NCBI RefSeq assembly: GCF_947489565.1
Contig: NZ_CANLEA010000018.1
Location: 57,274-121,273 of the forward strand
Source of the DNA: an uncultured Kordia sp.
GTDB taxonomy: Bacteria; Bacteroidota; Bacteroidia; Flavobacteriales; Flavobacteriaceae
Direction of reading: 5' to 3'
Length of the DNA: 64,000 nt
The notes below the pieces were generated by a model that was not told the origin of the DNA, ran no database searches, and saw only the letters and a program-made list of their open reading frames with translations. Made by a program: the position numbers and the translations under genes. This document shows, piece by piece, positions 14,932 to 26,341 of the stretch. Positions within the stretch are counted from its first letter, which is position 1. Each line of letters starts with the position of its first letter.

Positions 14932-16551
14932 TTATTGTTTTATTATTTTTTTGGTGATCGTATCTCCGTTTGCTTCAATACGTAACAGGTATATTCCCGC
15001 TGCTAATTGACTTATATCTATGTTGTGACTATTTGTTGTTGTGGTAATCGTTTGGAGTGTTTTTCCAACTAAGTTCATTACCTTAAGTTTTGCATTTCTA
15101 ATAGCTTCAGGCAAATTGATTTGTAGGTTCGTTTTTGCTGGATTTGGAAACACTTGAATTCTTTCCCTAAGATCTAATTCTGGAAGTGACAATGTTTGAA
15201 ATGCCATTTCAAAATCTGGAATCCCATATCCCAATTGATTGTTAGGATTTGCATAAATGGATGCTGATTCGCGAACAGCCTGCATTAACTCTAGATTGGT
15301 TCTGTTAGGAAATGCTTGTACCAAACAGGCCATAGATCCTGCAATGATTGGTGCTGAAAATGATGTTCCGCTAGAAAAAGTAATGGTATTGGTTGCATTT
15401 ATTGCGGTTGATCCCGAACCTAATGCAACTACATCTGGTTTTACAGGAATATTTGGAGTTCTTCCACGTGAACTAAACGAAGCGTAATTCCCTGCAAGAT
15501 TTACAGCACCCACTGTAAATACATCTCCATCAGCTGGTGCTGAAATAATTCCCCAACTTGTATTTCCTGAATTCCCTGCGGAGTTTACCATTAACAATCC
15601 TTTTTCCACAGCAATATTACCTCCTTTGGTAATAAATGCAGTATCTCCATCCATATCATCCGTTGTATAATTGTATCTACTGTCATCAAAAGTAGTATAT
15701 CCTAACGACGTATTTACTACATCAACACCCAAACTATCAGCACGTTCTATAGCTTCTACCCAGTACGATTCTTCTACTGGAGTTTCACTAGCAACATCTT
15801 CTGTTCTGAATACATAATAACTTGCATCAGGCGCCGTACCTACAAATTGTCCATCAATATATCCCGCCATATCTGACAAAACTCTGGTACCATGGTCGCT
15901 TCCTGTAAAGGCATACACATCTGAAGTACGATTTACAAAATCATATCCGTTTAACAAATCGCCATTATCTCTTAATCGTTGAAAAGCAGGCAATGTATTC
16001 ACATTTGAGAAACCACTGTCCACTACTGCAACTGTAACGCCTTCTCCTGTAAAATCTAACTCATGGAGTTTATTTGTTTTTATCATTGTAATTTGATTGT
16101 TAGCGCTTCCATAGTCAAATAATACAGAGGTTTCAAAATTTTCAGTCATTTGTTTGGTACGTTGTACAGAAGCGGATCTACCAGCAGTATTTAAAGAGCG
16201 GTCTGCATAGACAATTTCACTCACAAAAGATAGATTCAATAAATTATCAATATCCGTTTGTGTTCCTAATACGTGAATACAATTGAACCATTTAGATTTT
16301 GCTCGAACCATAATTCCAGGCTGAGTTTTGACTTGTGAGATATATGTCTCGTTTACTGGAACATCGCGTTCATCAATAGCTATATTGTGGTTTGTTTTAC
16401 GATCAATTGCTTTTTGTGTCAATATTGTCGTAGGATTTGCCAAGGCATCTGCAACATTAGGTTTGTCTGCAAAATACACCCAAGCGTGTTCTGTTTGAGC
16501 ATTACTGTATTGTGCTATAAATATGATTATGAATATAATTATTTTTTTCAT
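14932..16551 (-). CDS. S8 subtilisin-like protease with type IX secretion sorting domain
   Basis: A 539-residue exported protease: signal peptide (to about 18), an inhibitor-like propeptide (20-130), then the S8 catalytic domain with Asp 178 (AVVDSG), His 220 (GSDHGTRV), the oxyanion Asn in NSAGNSGNTS, and Ser 397 (GTSFSAP). The last 75 residues form a Por-type sorting domain (VFPNPAKTNLQI at the start, GIYLLRIEANG near the end), which sends the protein through the type IX system to the cell surface. It is an extracellular or surface protease, probably nutritional. Confidence 0.93.
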   Translation of the reverse strand: MKKIIIFIIIFIAQYSNAQTEHAWVYFADKPNVADALANPTTILTQKAIDRKTNHNIAIDERDVPVNETYISQVKTQPGIMVRAKSKWFNCIHVLGTQTDIDNLLNLSFVSEIVYADRSLNTAGRSASVQRTKQMTENFETSVLFDYGSANNQITMIKTNKLHELDFTGEGVTVAVVDSGFSNVNTLPAFQRLRDNGDLLNGYDFVNRTSDVYAFTGSDHGTRVLSDMAGYIDGQFVGTAPDASYYVFRTEDVASETPVEESYWVEAIERADSLGVDVVNTSLGYTTFDDSRYNYTTDDMDGDTAFITKGGNIAVEKGLLMVNSAGNSGNTSWGIISAPADGDVFTVGAVNLAGNYASFSSRGRTPNIPVKPDVVALGSGSTAINATNTITFSSGTSFSAPIIAGSMACLVQAFPNRTNLELMQAVRESASIYANPNNQLGYGIPDFEMAFQTLSLPELDLRERIQVFPNPAKTNLQINLPEAIRNAKLKVMNLVGKTLQTITTTTNSHNIDISQLAAGIYLLRIEANGDTITKKIIKQ

Positions 16552-16639
16552 TTTAATATTTTACTTTAAGGGGTTTCTCTTAATTTTATTTTTCTTAAAA
16601 AAACACCTCTATTTTCAGTACAAACTCGCTTTAATTACC

Positions 16640-17827
16640 TCAAGAAATCACTCCAGAACCGATCAATTCTTCGTCAAGATACCATGCTACAAATTGACCT
16701 TCGGTCATAGCACTTTGCGGATTTTCAAAATCTACATATGCACCACCTTCAATCTTATAGACTAATGCTTTTTCTAGTGGTTGACGGTATCGTATACGCG
16801 CCATTACTTCCATAGATTCATCTGGCTGTAATGCCATATCTTCACGAACCCAATGCAATTCGTCATCCGTTACAAATAAGGTGCGTCGGTACAATCCTGG
16901 ATGCGATTTTCCCTGACCTGTGTAAATGATGTTTTCTTTTACATCAGTTTCAATCACAAATAACGGTTCTACGGTTCCACCAACTGCCAAACCTTTTCGC
17001 TGGCCTTTGGTAAAATAATGCGCTCCTTGATGCTTTCCTACTACTTTACCGTCCGTTTTTTGATAGGTATATTTTTGTGCAAAGAATGCTAGTTCTTCTT
17101 CTTTATTGGTGAAATTTGGTAATACTTTATGATACCTTTCCTTGTCATTTGGCACTTCTACAATAACACCTTCTTTGGGTTGTAATTGTTGCTGTAAGAA
17201 GTCTGGTAATTTTACTTTACCAATAAAACATAATCCTTGCGAGTCTTTCTTTTCTGCTGTAATTAAATCTGCTTTTGCTGCAATTTCACGTACTTCGGGC
17301 TTTGTAAGTTCCCCAATAGGAAATAATGATTTTTCGAGTTGTGCCTGCGATAGTTGACACAGAAAATACGATTGATCTTTGTTCCCATCTTTTCCTGCCA
17401 ATAGTTTGTGAATCGTTTTTCCGTTTTCTTCAATGGTTTCTTTACGGCAATAATGTCCTGTTGCCACATAATCGGCTCCTAAGTCTAGTGCGATTTTCAT
17501 GAATACATCAAATTTTATTTCCCGATTGCATAATACATCTGGATTTGGTGTACGTCCTTTTTCATATTCATTAAACATATAATCAACAATACGCTCTTTA
17601 TATTGCTCACTTAAGTCTACTGTTTGAAATGGAATCCCTAGTTTGTCTGCTACAATCATAGCATCATTGCTGTCTTCTAGCCAAGGACATTCGTTCGATA
17701 TTGTAACAGAATCATCGTGCCAATTTTTCATAAATAACCCAATAACTTCATATCCTTGTTGCTGCAACAAATATGCTGTTACACTTGAATCTACGCCACC
17801 AGAGAGTCCTACTATTACTCGTTTCAT
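16640..17827 (-). CDS. mnmA: tRNA-specific 2-thiouridylase MnmA
   Basis: ATP-dependent enzyme that puts sulfur on U34 of Lys, Glu and Gln tRNAs. It is 395 residues, normal length. The PP-loop [10 protein letters not shown] is at residues 8-17. The catalytic Cys is in [12 protein letters not shown], and the partner Cys in [10 protein letters not shown]. The central [10 protein letters not shown] and the C-terminal MARIRYRQP beta domain are family features. The promoter-like TATCTTTG at 17882-17889 lies 54 bases before the start. Confidence 0.95.
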   Translation of the reverse strand: MKRVIVGLSGGVDSSVTAYLLQQQGYEVIGLFMKNWHDDSVTISNECPWLEDSNDAMIVADKLGIPFQTVDLSEQYKERIVDYMFNEYEKGRTPNPDVLCNREIKFDVFMKIALDLGADYVATGHYCRKETIEENGKTIHKLLAGKDGNKDQSYFLCQLSQAQLEKSLFPIGELTKPEVREIAAKADLITAEKKDSQGLCFIGKVKLPDFLQQQLQPKEGVIVEVPNDKERYHKVLPNFTNKEEELAFFAQKYTYQKTDGKVVGKHQGAHYFTKGQRKGLAVGGTVEPLFVIETDVKENIIYTGQGKSHPGLYRRTLFVTDDELHWVREDMALQPDESMEVMARIRYRQPLEKALVYKIEGGAYVDFENPQSAMTEGQFVAWYLDEELIGSGVIS

Positions 17828-17881
17828 GCTATTCCATTTACTTGTTTATGTCGATAAGTCGAAACTTACCCTTTTTGCTGA

Positions 17882-17889
17882 CAAAGATA
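17882..17889 (-). promoter_or_regulatory. -7 promoter element for mnmA
   Basis: TATCTTTG on the minus strand matches TAnnTTTG; 54 bases before the mnmA start. Confidence 0.45.
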
Positions 17890-17935
17890 CTTCTTTTTCA
17901 GTTTTTTTGAGTGGATTTGCGCAAAGCATTTTATA

Positions 17936-18031
17936 TTACGAAACAGTACTAAAAATAGAATGTAGATTCACTTGTAGTCTTATAATAGACTGGAAGTTTT
18001 CTACTCGATATTTTTCTAAATTCTTTAACAT
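17936..18031 (-). CDS. Tiny peptide, MLxNLxxY family, copy B (31 aa)
   Basis: ATG 18031 to TAA 17938-17936. The first 16 residues (MLKNLEKYRVENFQSI) parallel the peptide at 18049-18156 (MLENLKEYQIKNLVTI): identical M-L, N-L, Y and N spacing. The remainder has no similarity and may be degenerate. It is upstream of the mnmA promoter. Too short for certainty, but the paralogue argues against chance. Confidence 0.4.
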   Translation of the reverse strand: MLKNLEKYRVENFQSIIRLQVNLHSIFSTVS

Positions 18032-18048
18032 AGTATTGTTTTTATACT

Positions 18049-18156
18049 TTAGTTTCTGTGATCATTGTAATGATATTTTGAACCTTTTGAATCATGATCA
18101 CTTCCTCGAATAGTTACAAGATTTTTGATTTGATATTCCTTTAAATTTTCTAACAT
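18049..18156 (-). CDS. Tiny peptide, MLxNLxxY family, copy A (35 aa)
   Basis: ATG 18156 to TAA 18051-18049. The leader-like start MLENLKEYQIKNLVTIRG is followed by a hydrophilic tail rich in Asp, His, Ser and Lys (SDHDSKGSKYHYNDHRN). A TIRG boundary sits where a GG cleavage site would be. It repeats, 17 bases upstream, the start of the 17936-18031 peptide. It may be a bacteriocin-like or signal peptide; the function is unknown. Confidence 0.45.
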   Translation of the reverse strand: MLENLKEYQIKNLVTIRGSDHDSKGSKYHYNDHRN

Positions 18157-18432
18157 ATTATTATTTTTTTAAGAATTAATTTGTTTAAAGGTATCTCATA
18201 AAAACCTAAAATCAGCAGTAAAAACAGGCAATACAAACCCAATTTGTTTAAAATAGGATGATAAATTAATATCATTTTCACGAATAAAAACATAATATAA
18301 AGCACATAAATTCAGACAGTTAAAAATAAATTCCGATTCTTTATTTTGTAAAGAGTAAGCTTTTACTTTTAAAAATCATCTAGATAACGGACTATATGAA
18401 TAATAGTGATTATTAAGAAAGTTTGATTCATA

Positions 18433-18461
18433 AAAAAGCTACCTTCATCAGATAGCTTTTT
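18433..18461. terminator. Bidirectional hairpin terminator
   Basis: AAAAAGCTA/TAGCTTTTT stem with an 11-base loop and T run. It has no obvious upstream gene on the plus strand, so what it terminates is unclear. Confidence 0.55.
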
Positions 18462-18514
18462 GTCATATTGAACGTTGCCTTAGTTTATATTTTTTAAGTT
18501 CAGCAGCGTTAAAC

Positions 18515-18551
18515 AAAAAAGCCTGAGTGGAAAGAACACTCAGGCTTTTTT
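18515..18551 (-). terminator. Terminator of the 18570-19712 gene
   Basis: Perfect 15-base stem AAAAAAGCCTGAGTG/CACTCAGGCTTTTTT, loop of seven, 19 bases after the stop codon. Confidence 0.85.
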
Positions 18552-18569
18552 TATATATTACATTTCTAG

Positions 18570-19712
18570 CTACAGTCCAGAAAGTTCAAATACTAAGTAT
18601 TCTAAAATTCTGTCTACTGTATTGAATCCGTCGTCGTTGTTTTCCGTATGAAATGAAGAGTAAAATACGCCGCCTTCTCCTACTTGAAATGTAAACGCCA
18701 AGTCTTTATTTTCTGTAACTGGTGTACCACTATTATCTCTGAATTGTGCAGGTCCGTTAAACCAACTAATTACTGTTGCATCGTTTGCACTATCAACTAC
18801 TTGCCAACCTCCTATAAATTCATCAAGTAATATGGTATCGTCATTGTTTACTGTAATATTAAAATTGTCTTGTAACCAATCGATCAAGTCTTGATCAAAA
18901 ATGGTTGCTTCTGTGGACATTGAAATTCCACTTTTTTCATTGTCTAAAAAGTCAATATATTGTTGTCCGTCTCCCGTGATTCCTTCTAAATATTTGAATG
19001 CCCAATCGGTTGCATATAAGATTCCACCATTGTTTACAAAATCAAATATATTTGCATTGTGTTCCGTATACACTTCTCTCAATCCGCAATTCAAAAAGAG
19101 AATATCGTATTCTGCTAACATATCTGGAGAAGCAATTAAATCCGAAAAGTGGAAATCAACATTTGGTTCTAAAAATGTATTCTCTTTGGTAGGAATAGCA
19201 TTTGCTCCATGTCCATGACCATGTTTAGATGCATTGCCCGAAGGTCTTCCTGCATATCTTCCATTAATAATATCAAATAACGGCTCTTGTGTCATTGGGT
19301 TTACCAAACCAATATCGTATAACACAGATTCTATATTGTCATAAGATCCTGTCACTACTCCTATTCTTGGAAATATTTCAATAGGAATGTTTGGAATATC
19401 AATATCATCATCTTCTGCTACTTCTACGGTTCTTTCCGAACTGAATAAACCTTTCTTTAAAGATATCGTATACGTTCCTGCTGTTAAGTCTGTCAATCGA
19501 AAGCTTCCGTCGGTTCCTGTCAATGTTTCAGAAACTACAGTTTCATCTTTCATAGCTACAATCAAACCGTTTACAATTGGGTCTGTATTGTTAGGAGCTA
19601 AGAATTTTCCTGAAATACTACTTTCAGCTATTGGAGCGGCCTCGTTGTCCTTTTCACACGAAAGTAAAAAAGAAAAAACAAGTGCAATGAGTGTTAATTT
19701 TTGAATCTTCAT
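18570..19712 (-). CDS. Lipoprotein with carboxypeptidase-regulatory-like domain and GATase-like domain
   Basis: A 380-residue lipoprotein (signal ending SFLLSCEKD). Residues 30-105 form a carboxypeptidase-regulatory-like beta domain (SGKFLAPN, GSFRLTDLTAGTYTISL). Residues 112-380 look like a class I glutamine amidotransferase/ThuA-like Rossmann domain (RIGVVTGSYDNIES, DILFLNCGLR, FVNNGGILYATDWA). A linker carries a HGHGHG cluster that might bind metal. The role is unknown; the GATase-like half lacks an obvious Cys nucleophile loop, so it is more likely structural or binding. Confidence 0.6.
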   Translation of the reverse strand: MKIQKLTLIALVFSFLLSCEKDNEAAPIAESSISGKFLAPNNTDPIVNGLIVAMKDETVVSETLTGTDGSFRLTDLTAGTYTISLKKGLFSSERTVEVAEDDDIDIPNIPIEIFPRIGVVTGSYDNIESVLYDIGLVNPMTQEPLFDIINGRYAGRPSGNASKHGHGHGANAIPTKENTFLEPNVDFHFSDLIASPDMLAEYDILFLNCGLREVYTEHNANIFDFVNNGGILYATDWAFKYLEGITGDGQQYIDFLDNEKSGISMSTEATIFDQDLIDWLQDNFNITVNNDDTILLDEFIGGWQVVDSANDATVISWFNGPAQFRDNSGTPVTENKDLAFTFQVGEGGVFYSSFHTENNDDGFNTVDRILEYLVFELSGL

Positions 19713-20027
19713 ATTGCGATTTTGATCGGGTTGTTATTAAGGTAGATGCACAAATTGCTTTTTGGTTGCGTCTAATTTTAAATTTTAATGAATTCACAGT
19801 TAAGACGTTAAGCAAATTGAACACATATTTAAAACAATTATAAATTTAAAATTCCCCTATGCTTCTTAAAAAACAAACAATAATAAGCGTTACTTTGCTG
19901 TTAAGAGTTTAGAATACATTGTGGCTACGGCTTTTTATTTCATCATTTTTAATGTATATTTCGATGAAAGAGGCACAACTTTTGCCATATGAACTATCAA
20001 GTAATAGTCACCGTTAAAAGAATACAG

Positions 20028-21128
20028 ATGAAATTGAAGTTAGGAATTAGTATTATGATGTTTTTGTGTATTGGGAATACTGTTTTTTCGCAAAGTAAAA
20101 AAGCAGATAGCCTCGATATTAAGATTGGACAAATGATTATGCTTGGTATTGGCGGCGATACTGAAATTAGAGCTGATAATAAGATTTTAGCCGATATTAA
20201 AGCTCAAAAACTTGGTGGTGTTTTATTGTATGAGAAGAATATTGCCAAACTGAATTCCGTTGAAAATTTAACGAAACTCGTTGCTACACTTAAGAAAGAT
20301 GCAAAATTGCCATTGTTGGTAAGTATTGATGAAGAAGGTGGACGCGTGAACCGATTGAAACAGAAATATGGTTTTCCAAAAACGGTTTCTGCAAAGTATT
20401 TAGGCGAAGTCGATGCAATTGATTCTACAAAATATTATAGTGATATTATTGCGCACAATTTGTTAGAATTAGGTATTAATGTGAATTATGCGCCTGTGTT
20501 AGATGTTGATAATCCTGACAATCCGCCAATTGGAAAGAATCATCGTGCATTTTCTGAAAATCCGAAAGATATTGTAAAACATGCACGTCAAGTGATAAAG
20601 AGTCATCGTTATTTTAATGTGAAAACTGTAGTAAAGCATTTTCCTGGACATGGAAATTCGCGTCAAGATTCACATTTTAATGTCACGGATGTTAGTAAGT
20701 ATTGGAAGCAACAAGAGGTTTTTCCGTATGTAAAATTGTTGTATGAAGGCAATGTAGATGCTATTATGACAGCACATATTGTGAATGATAAGTTGGATGA
20801 TTCTAAACTTCCTGCGACACTTTCTAAAAAGATTATGACCGATTATTTACGTGGCGATCTTGGTTTTGATGGTGTTATTTTTTCAGATGATATGCAGATG
20901 AAAGCGATTGCCGATCAGTTTGGATTTGAAAAATCGATTGAAATGGCAATTCACGCTGGTGTAGATGTGTTGATGTTTTCAAACCATATTCCGATGAAAG
21001 GTCGCGGTATGATTCTTCCAAAAGATATTATTGATATTGTAAAGAAGATGATTGCCAACGGAGAGATTTCTGAAAAGCGTATTGACGAATCGTATCAACG
21101 TATTTTGAAGTTTAAGAAAGGGCTTTGA
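20028..21128 (+). CDS. Glycoside hydrolase family 3, beta-N-acetylhexosaminidase-like
   Basis: A 366-residue secreted enzyme. The start at 20028 gives a signal peptide (MKLKLGISIMMFLCIGNTVF, then SQ). The GH3 barrel shows SIDEEGGRVNRL, the NagZ signature KHFPGHG with the DSHFNVTDVS loop that holds the acid/base His-Asp pair, and the nucleophile Asp in IFSDDMQM. NagZ-like enzymes remove N-acetylglucosamine during cell-wall recycling; a periplasmic or surface form may act on peptidoglycan or chitin fragments. It is one domain, without the C-terminal GH3 domain. Confidence 0.87.
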   Translation: MKLKLGISIMMFLCIGNTVFSQSKKADSLDIKIGQMIMLGIGGDTEIRADNKILADIKAQKLGGVLLYEKNIAKLNSVENLTKLVATLKKDAKLPLLVSIDEEGGRVNRLKQKYGFPKTVSAKYLGEVDAIDSTKYYSDIIAHNLLELGINVNYAPVLDVDNPDNPPIGKNHRAFSENPKDIVKHARQVIKSHRYFNVKTVVKHFPGHGNSRQDSHFNVTDVSKYWKQQEVFPYVKLLYEGNVDAIMTAHIVNDKLDDSKLPATLSKKIMTDYLRGDLGFDGVIFSDDMQMKAIADQFGFEKSIEMAIHAGVDVLMFSNHIPMKGRGMILPKDIIDIVKKMIANGEISEKRIDESYQRILKFKKGL

Positions 21129-21215
21129 TTGGATTTTAGACCGCACTTGCGCGCTGTTAGATGTTAGACCGCGCTTTGGCGCTGTTAGATGTTAGATCGC
21201 TCGCTGTTAGACTTT
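21129..21215. repeat. Degenerate TTAGA-rich spacer with GCGC palindromes
   Basis: Three near-repeats of GCTGTTAGATGTTAGANCGC, separated by small GCGC-centred inverted repeats. It closely matches the spacer at 39003-39072. Confidence 0.6.
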
Positions 21216-21239
21216 TTTTTGATCTTTTTTTGACGAATC

Positions 21240-21659
21240 TTATTTTATTTTTCCAATGAATTTTGCGGCGGCACCAAATTCTTGCTCTGTTTTTAGATAG
21301 AATTTCTTTCCGTTTTCGCTGATGATTAATTCTGCAAATCCATTATTTTGACAATGCTTAAATGCATTTTGTAATTCCAGAAATTGTCCATCAATCGCAT
21401 CATTATGCGAAATTATATAACAAATATCTGTATCCTTTAAATTTAGTTCTGACTTTAAAGTTGCATAGGTTTCTGCATCTGATGTGTCTTGTAATTGAGT
21501 CACATTCTTTTCAACTATCATTTCATTCCAATTATGATTGAATTTATCAATAAAATCTGATCGCTTCTTTTTATGACTTAACGTCCAAATACTTCTTTCT
21601 CTTTTTTCTTTACGAATGAAGTTTGTAATAAATTCCTTTTCAGTTTCAATTGCGTTCAT
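21240..21659 (-). CDS. Hypothetical cytosolic protein (139 aa)
   Basis: No signal or membrane segment. The N-terminal half is helical and charged (EKEFITNFIRKEKRERS, LSHKKKRSDFIDKFN). The C-terminal half looks alpha/beta (DICYIISHNDAIDG, FAELIISENGKKFYLKTEQE). Small proteins of this layout are widespread in Bacteroidota. No family is recognised with confidence, and the gene stands alone. Confidence 0.6.
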   Translation of the reverse strand: MNAIETEKEFITNFIRKEKRERSIWTLSHKKKRSDFIDKFNHNWNEMIVEKNVTQLQDTSDAETYATLKSELNLKDTDICYIISHNDAIDGQFLELQNAFKHCQNNGFAELIISENGKKFYLKTEQEFGAAAKFIGKIK

Positions 21660-21822
21660 ATGTTACGTTTACTAGTAAATATATGTTTAGATGATTTTAT
21701 CAAGATAAAAAATAATTTCATCTTGATGTTTTGATCAACTTATCTTGATAAAATATTTTTTTGTCTTGATGTTTTTATGAATCCGTCAAGATGGATGTAT
21801 AAAGGATTCTTGTAGAAACAAA

Positions 21823-21849
21823 AAAAGCTCCTCAATATGAGGAGCTTTT
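21823..21849 (-). terminator. yidC terminator
   Basis: Perfect 11-base stem AAAAGCTCCTC/GAGGAGCTTTT with a five-base loop, 20 bases after the yidC stop. Confidence 0.85.
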
Positions 21850-21869
21850 CTATATATAAAAAGTATGTT

Positions 21870-23810
21870 TTATTTACGCTTTTTGTTTGCGTTTGCCTTT
21901 TTCTGTGCTTCTGCCTGCTCCATCATTTCTTGCATTTTCTTCTGGAAACGGTTCTGCTTTTTAGGCTTCTTTTTGTTTTCTTGTATTCTTGCGTGAATTT
22001 TATCTTCATCAATGATATACTTCTTAATGACTAACATGATTCCGATGGTAATTAAGTTAGATACAAAATAGTATAAACTCAATCCACTCGCATAGTTGTT
22101 AAAGAAGAATAACATCATCAATGGAGAGAAATACATCATATATTTCATCATTTTACTCATGTCTGGCATTCCATCTTGCTTTGGTTGCTGCATAGAGTTC
22201 ATTTGCTGTCCTGTTGTCATTCTCATATAGAAGAAGATTGCAACAGACGCCAAGATTGGAAATAAACTGATGTGATCTCCGTATAACGGAATACTAAATC
22301 CTTCTGGGAATTTATAAATCGTATCATAAGACGATAAATCATCTGCCCATAAGAAGCTTTTTTGACGTAATTGAAACGCTGATGGGAAGAACATGAATAA
22401 TGCATAGAATACTGGAAGTTGTAGTAATGCCGGAATACAACCTGCCATTGGACTTACGCCTGCTTTTCCGTATAACTTCATTGTTTCTTGTTGCTTCTTC
22501 ATTGCATCGTCCTTGTACTTTTCATTGATTTCATTTACCTCAGGACGAATGACTTTCATCTTCGCTTGCGATAAGTATGACTTGTAAGTAACTGGCGATA
22601 GTAATAAACGAACTAAAATTGTCATGACAATAATAGCAATACCTGCTGGTAAGAACGCGCTTAATAATCCAAATAACGGAATTAAGAAGTAACGGTTAAT
22701 CCAACCAAAAATTCCCCAACCTAATGGTACAATTTCATCAAGGTTTCTGTCATACGCCGAAAGTGTGTCGTAATCTGTTGGACCATGATACATGTCCATT
22801 GTATAGTTTAGCTCTCCTCCTTTTAATTCTAAAGGAATGGTTGCGCTGAAGTTTTTTAAGAATTTTACATCTTTTTCAGCCATCTCGCTATCTACAATGT
22901 TTTCTGAAGTCAGTGCTGCTCTTCTAAAAGGTGCATCTGTTAATAAAATAGACGTAAAGAAATGTTGCTTGTATCCAATCCAAGAAACTCCTTTAGGATT
23001 TTCCTCATCGGTCATTTGTCCTAAGTAACTATCTTTTCCATCTTCATACTCGTAATGAACATCAGTATAACGGTTTTCATACGTTACACTTTTTGCATGT
23101 CTGAAACTTTTCAGTTTCCATTCCATGTTTACAGGTTGACTCGCATTGATGAATCCGTTTAGTCCTTGCGAACGCACCGTGAAATCCATCATATAATCGT
23201 CTTTCAACTCGTATCTGTATTCTAAGAATTTGTCTGCCGCCACTTTCAATTTCATCGAAAGTACTTTGACACCACCATTTTCTGTATATGTTGGTTCAAA
23301 AGGCAATTCTTTTGTATTTAGCACACGGTTATCTGCCGTTGTTAAGTTTAATCCAAACGAAGCGTTTCCATCTTTTACTAAGTATACAGGAAGTGAATCA
23401 TAGGTTTTTAACTCTTCAAATTGTCCTTTTACTTTTTGTCCTTTTACAAGTGCTTCAACAATTTGTCCACCTTTGTTACTTACTTTTAATGAAATCAATT
23501 CATTTTCAATCGTAGTAACATCATCCATAGAAACTTTTCCGGCGTTGAAACCAAAAGCTCCTGTAGCATTTTTATATTTTGCTCTTTGTAAAGAGTCTCC
23601 TAAATCTAAGGTAGTAGTCTCCGAAATTTTATTGGTGACAGCAGTTGCTGTACTATCTGTTACAACTTGCGTTGTTTTTGCTTTTTCGGCTTCAGCTTTG
23701 GCAGCTTCTTCTTCCGGAGTTGGCTTTACACTATTTAACCAAAAAACTCCAATTAAAGCTATTAACGCAAATCCTATAAGCTGTTTGTAATCAAACTTGT
23801 TTTCTTCCAT
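21870..23810 (-). CDS. yidC: Membrane protein insertase YidC
   Basis: Inserts and folds inner-membrane proteins with or without SecYEG. It is 646 residues, as usual for Bacteroidota. The N-terminal helix (FALIALIGVFWLNSV) is followed by a large periplasmic beta domain (about 80-350) and five C-terminal helices. The conserved core includes the FLIPLFGLLSAFLP region, the substrate-slide Arg in TILVRLLLSPVTYKSYLSQA, and QLPVFYALFMFFPSAF. The C-terminus is strongly basic (KKPKKQNRF and KKANANKKRK), suited to ribosome contact. It lies downstream of pyrG on the same strand, a common pairing in this phylum. Confidence 0.95.
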   Translation of the reverse strand: MEENKFDYKQLIGFALIALIGVFWLNSVKPTPEEEAAKAEAEKAKTTQVVTDSTATAVTNKISETTTLDLGDSLQRAKYKNATGAFGFNAGKVSMDDVTTIENELISLKVSNKGGQIVEALVKGQKVKGQFEELKTYDSLPVYLVKDGNASFGLNLTTADNRVLNTKELPFEPTYTENGGVKVLSMKLKVAADKFLEYRYELKDDYMMDFTVRSQGLNGFINASQPVNMEWKLKSFRHAKSVTYENRYTDVHYEYEDGKDSYLGQMTDEENPKGVSWIGYKQHFFTSILLTDAPFRRAALTSENIVDSEMAEKDVKFLKNFSATIPLELKGGELNYTMDMYHGPTDYDTLSAYDRNLDEIVPLGWGIFGWINRYFLIPLFGLLSAFLPAGIAIIVMTILVRLLLSPVTYKSYLSQAKMKVIRPEVNEINEKYKDDAMKKQQETMKLYGKAGVSPMAGCIPALLQLPVFYALFMFFPSAFQLRQKSFLWADDLSSYDTIYKFPEGFSIPLYGDHISLFPILASVAIFFYMRMTTGQQMNSMQQPKQDGMPDMSKMMKYMMYFSPLMMLFFFNNYASGLSLYYFVSNLITIGIMLVIKKYIIDEDKIHARIQENKKKPKKQNRFQKKMQEMMEQAEAQKKANANKKRK

Positions 23811-23916
23811 TTAATCTTTAATTTATACACATCTCTTTGAGCGAGATTTATCTACTATTTAAAATAGACTCCTTTTTTGAGGTTTTGTTACTCAAAAAAG
23901 CAGCCAATTTTCACTT

Positions 23917-25659
<1,743 letters not shown>

Positions 25660-25800
25660 GTATTTTTTTCTGATAAAACTGATTATCAGCGCGCTATGTT
25701 TCTTTAAATAGAAGTTTATTTTTTACAATCGGTTTTTTTAGTCTTTTATCTACTTTATGAGTCAGCATTCTGTTACCGTAGCTATCGTTTTTGAGAAAAA

Positions 25801-26256
25801 TTATTTTGATAGAATCTTTTTTGCCTTTTTCACGTAAGAACCATTTGGATAGTGTGCTAGATACTTTTCAATAGCTGCTGTATCATTTTTGTCATTTTCA
25901 TACATTTCTTCACATACTTCCCAAAGATTATCATCAATCATATTCGCATCTGCGCCATTGTCTTTTGCTTGAATATAATATTTGATTGCGTTTGCATAAT
26001 CCTGCTGAAAATAATACGCAACTCCAACTTGACTTAAGTAGAGTCCGCTGTTTTCCGGATAATCTACTGCCATTTTTTGATACAGTGCTCTAGATTGATC
26101 AAATTTTCCACTTGTCATTGCTGAAGAAGCTTCTCGAATGTATGCCTGTTCTTCATTTTTACTTTCCGGATTTGCCGCAATATAATCTTGGTTGATTTTG
26201 TTTGCATCTTCTAATGATATTTTCTTTTTCTTGAAAAGAAAATCAAATAATCCCAT
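25801..26256 (-). CDS. Tetratricopeptide repeat protein
   Basis: A 151-residue protein from ATG 26256 (MGLFDFLFKKKKISLEDANK); the open frame to 26358 adds unlikely residues. Two or three TPR-like helix pairs are visible: SSAMTSGKFDQSRALYQKMA, YLSQVGVAYYFQQDYANAIK and a C-terminal EKYLAHYPNGSYVKKA. The basic start FLFKKKK may contact the membrane. It is probably a scaffold, partner unknown. It is the last gene of the minus-strand series that includes the amidase at 27326. Confidence 0.65.
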   Translation of the reverse strand: MGLFDFLFKKKKISLEDANKINQDYIAANPESKNEEQAYIREASSAMTSGKFDQSRALYQKMAVDYPENSGLYLSQVGVAYYFQQDYANAIKYYIQAKDNGADANMIDDNLWEVCEEMYENDKNDTAAIEKYLAHYPNGSYVKKAKKILSK

Positions 26257-26341
26257 AGTTTTTTTGTTTTGATTGTGATTCCCAAGATACAAATAAAAAT
26301 GTGTCACTACAGCGTTGTTTCTATAGTTTTCTGATATGTAA

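Larger units (their letters stand above)
18157..18569. other. AT-rich spacer with two terminators
   Basis: No convincing gene. A 41-codon hydrophobic minus-strand ORF (18150-18275) overlaps the start of peptide A and has no support. The spacer ends with two hairpins (18433-18461 and 18515-18551). Confidence 0.5.

Noticed and set aside
17643..18113. 156-codon plus-strand ORF over the mnmA start and the tiny peptides
   Set aside because: Its first part is antisense to mnmA and its second part is antisense to the paired MLxNL peptides.
18150..18275. 41-codon hydrophobic minus-strand ORF
   Set aside because: AT-rich sequence gives such frames by chance and it overlaps the start of peptide A; no supporting context.
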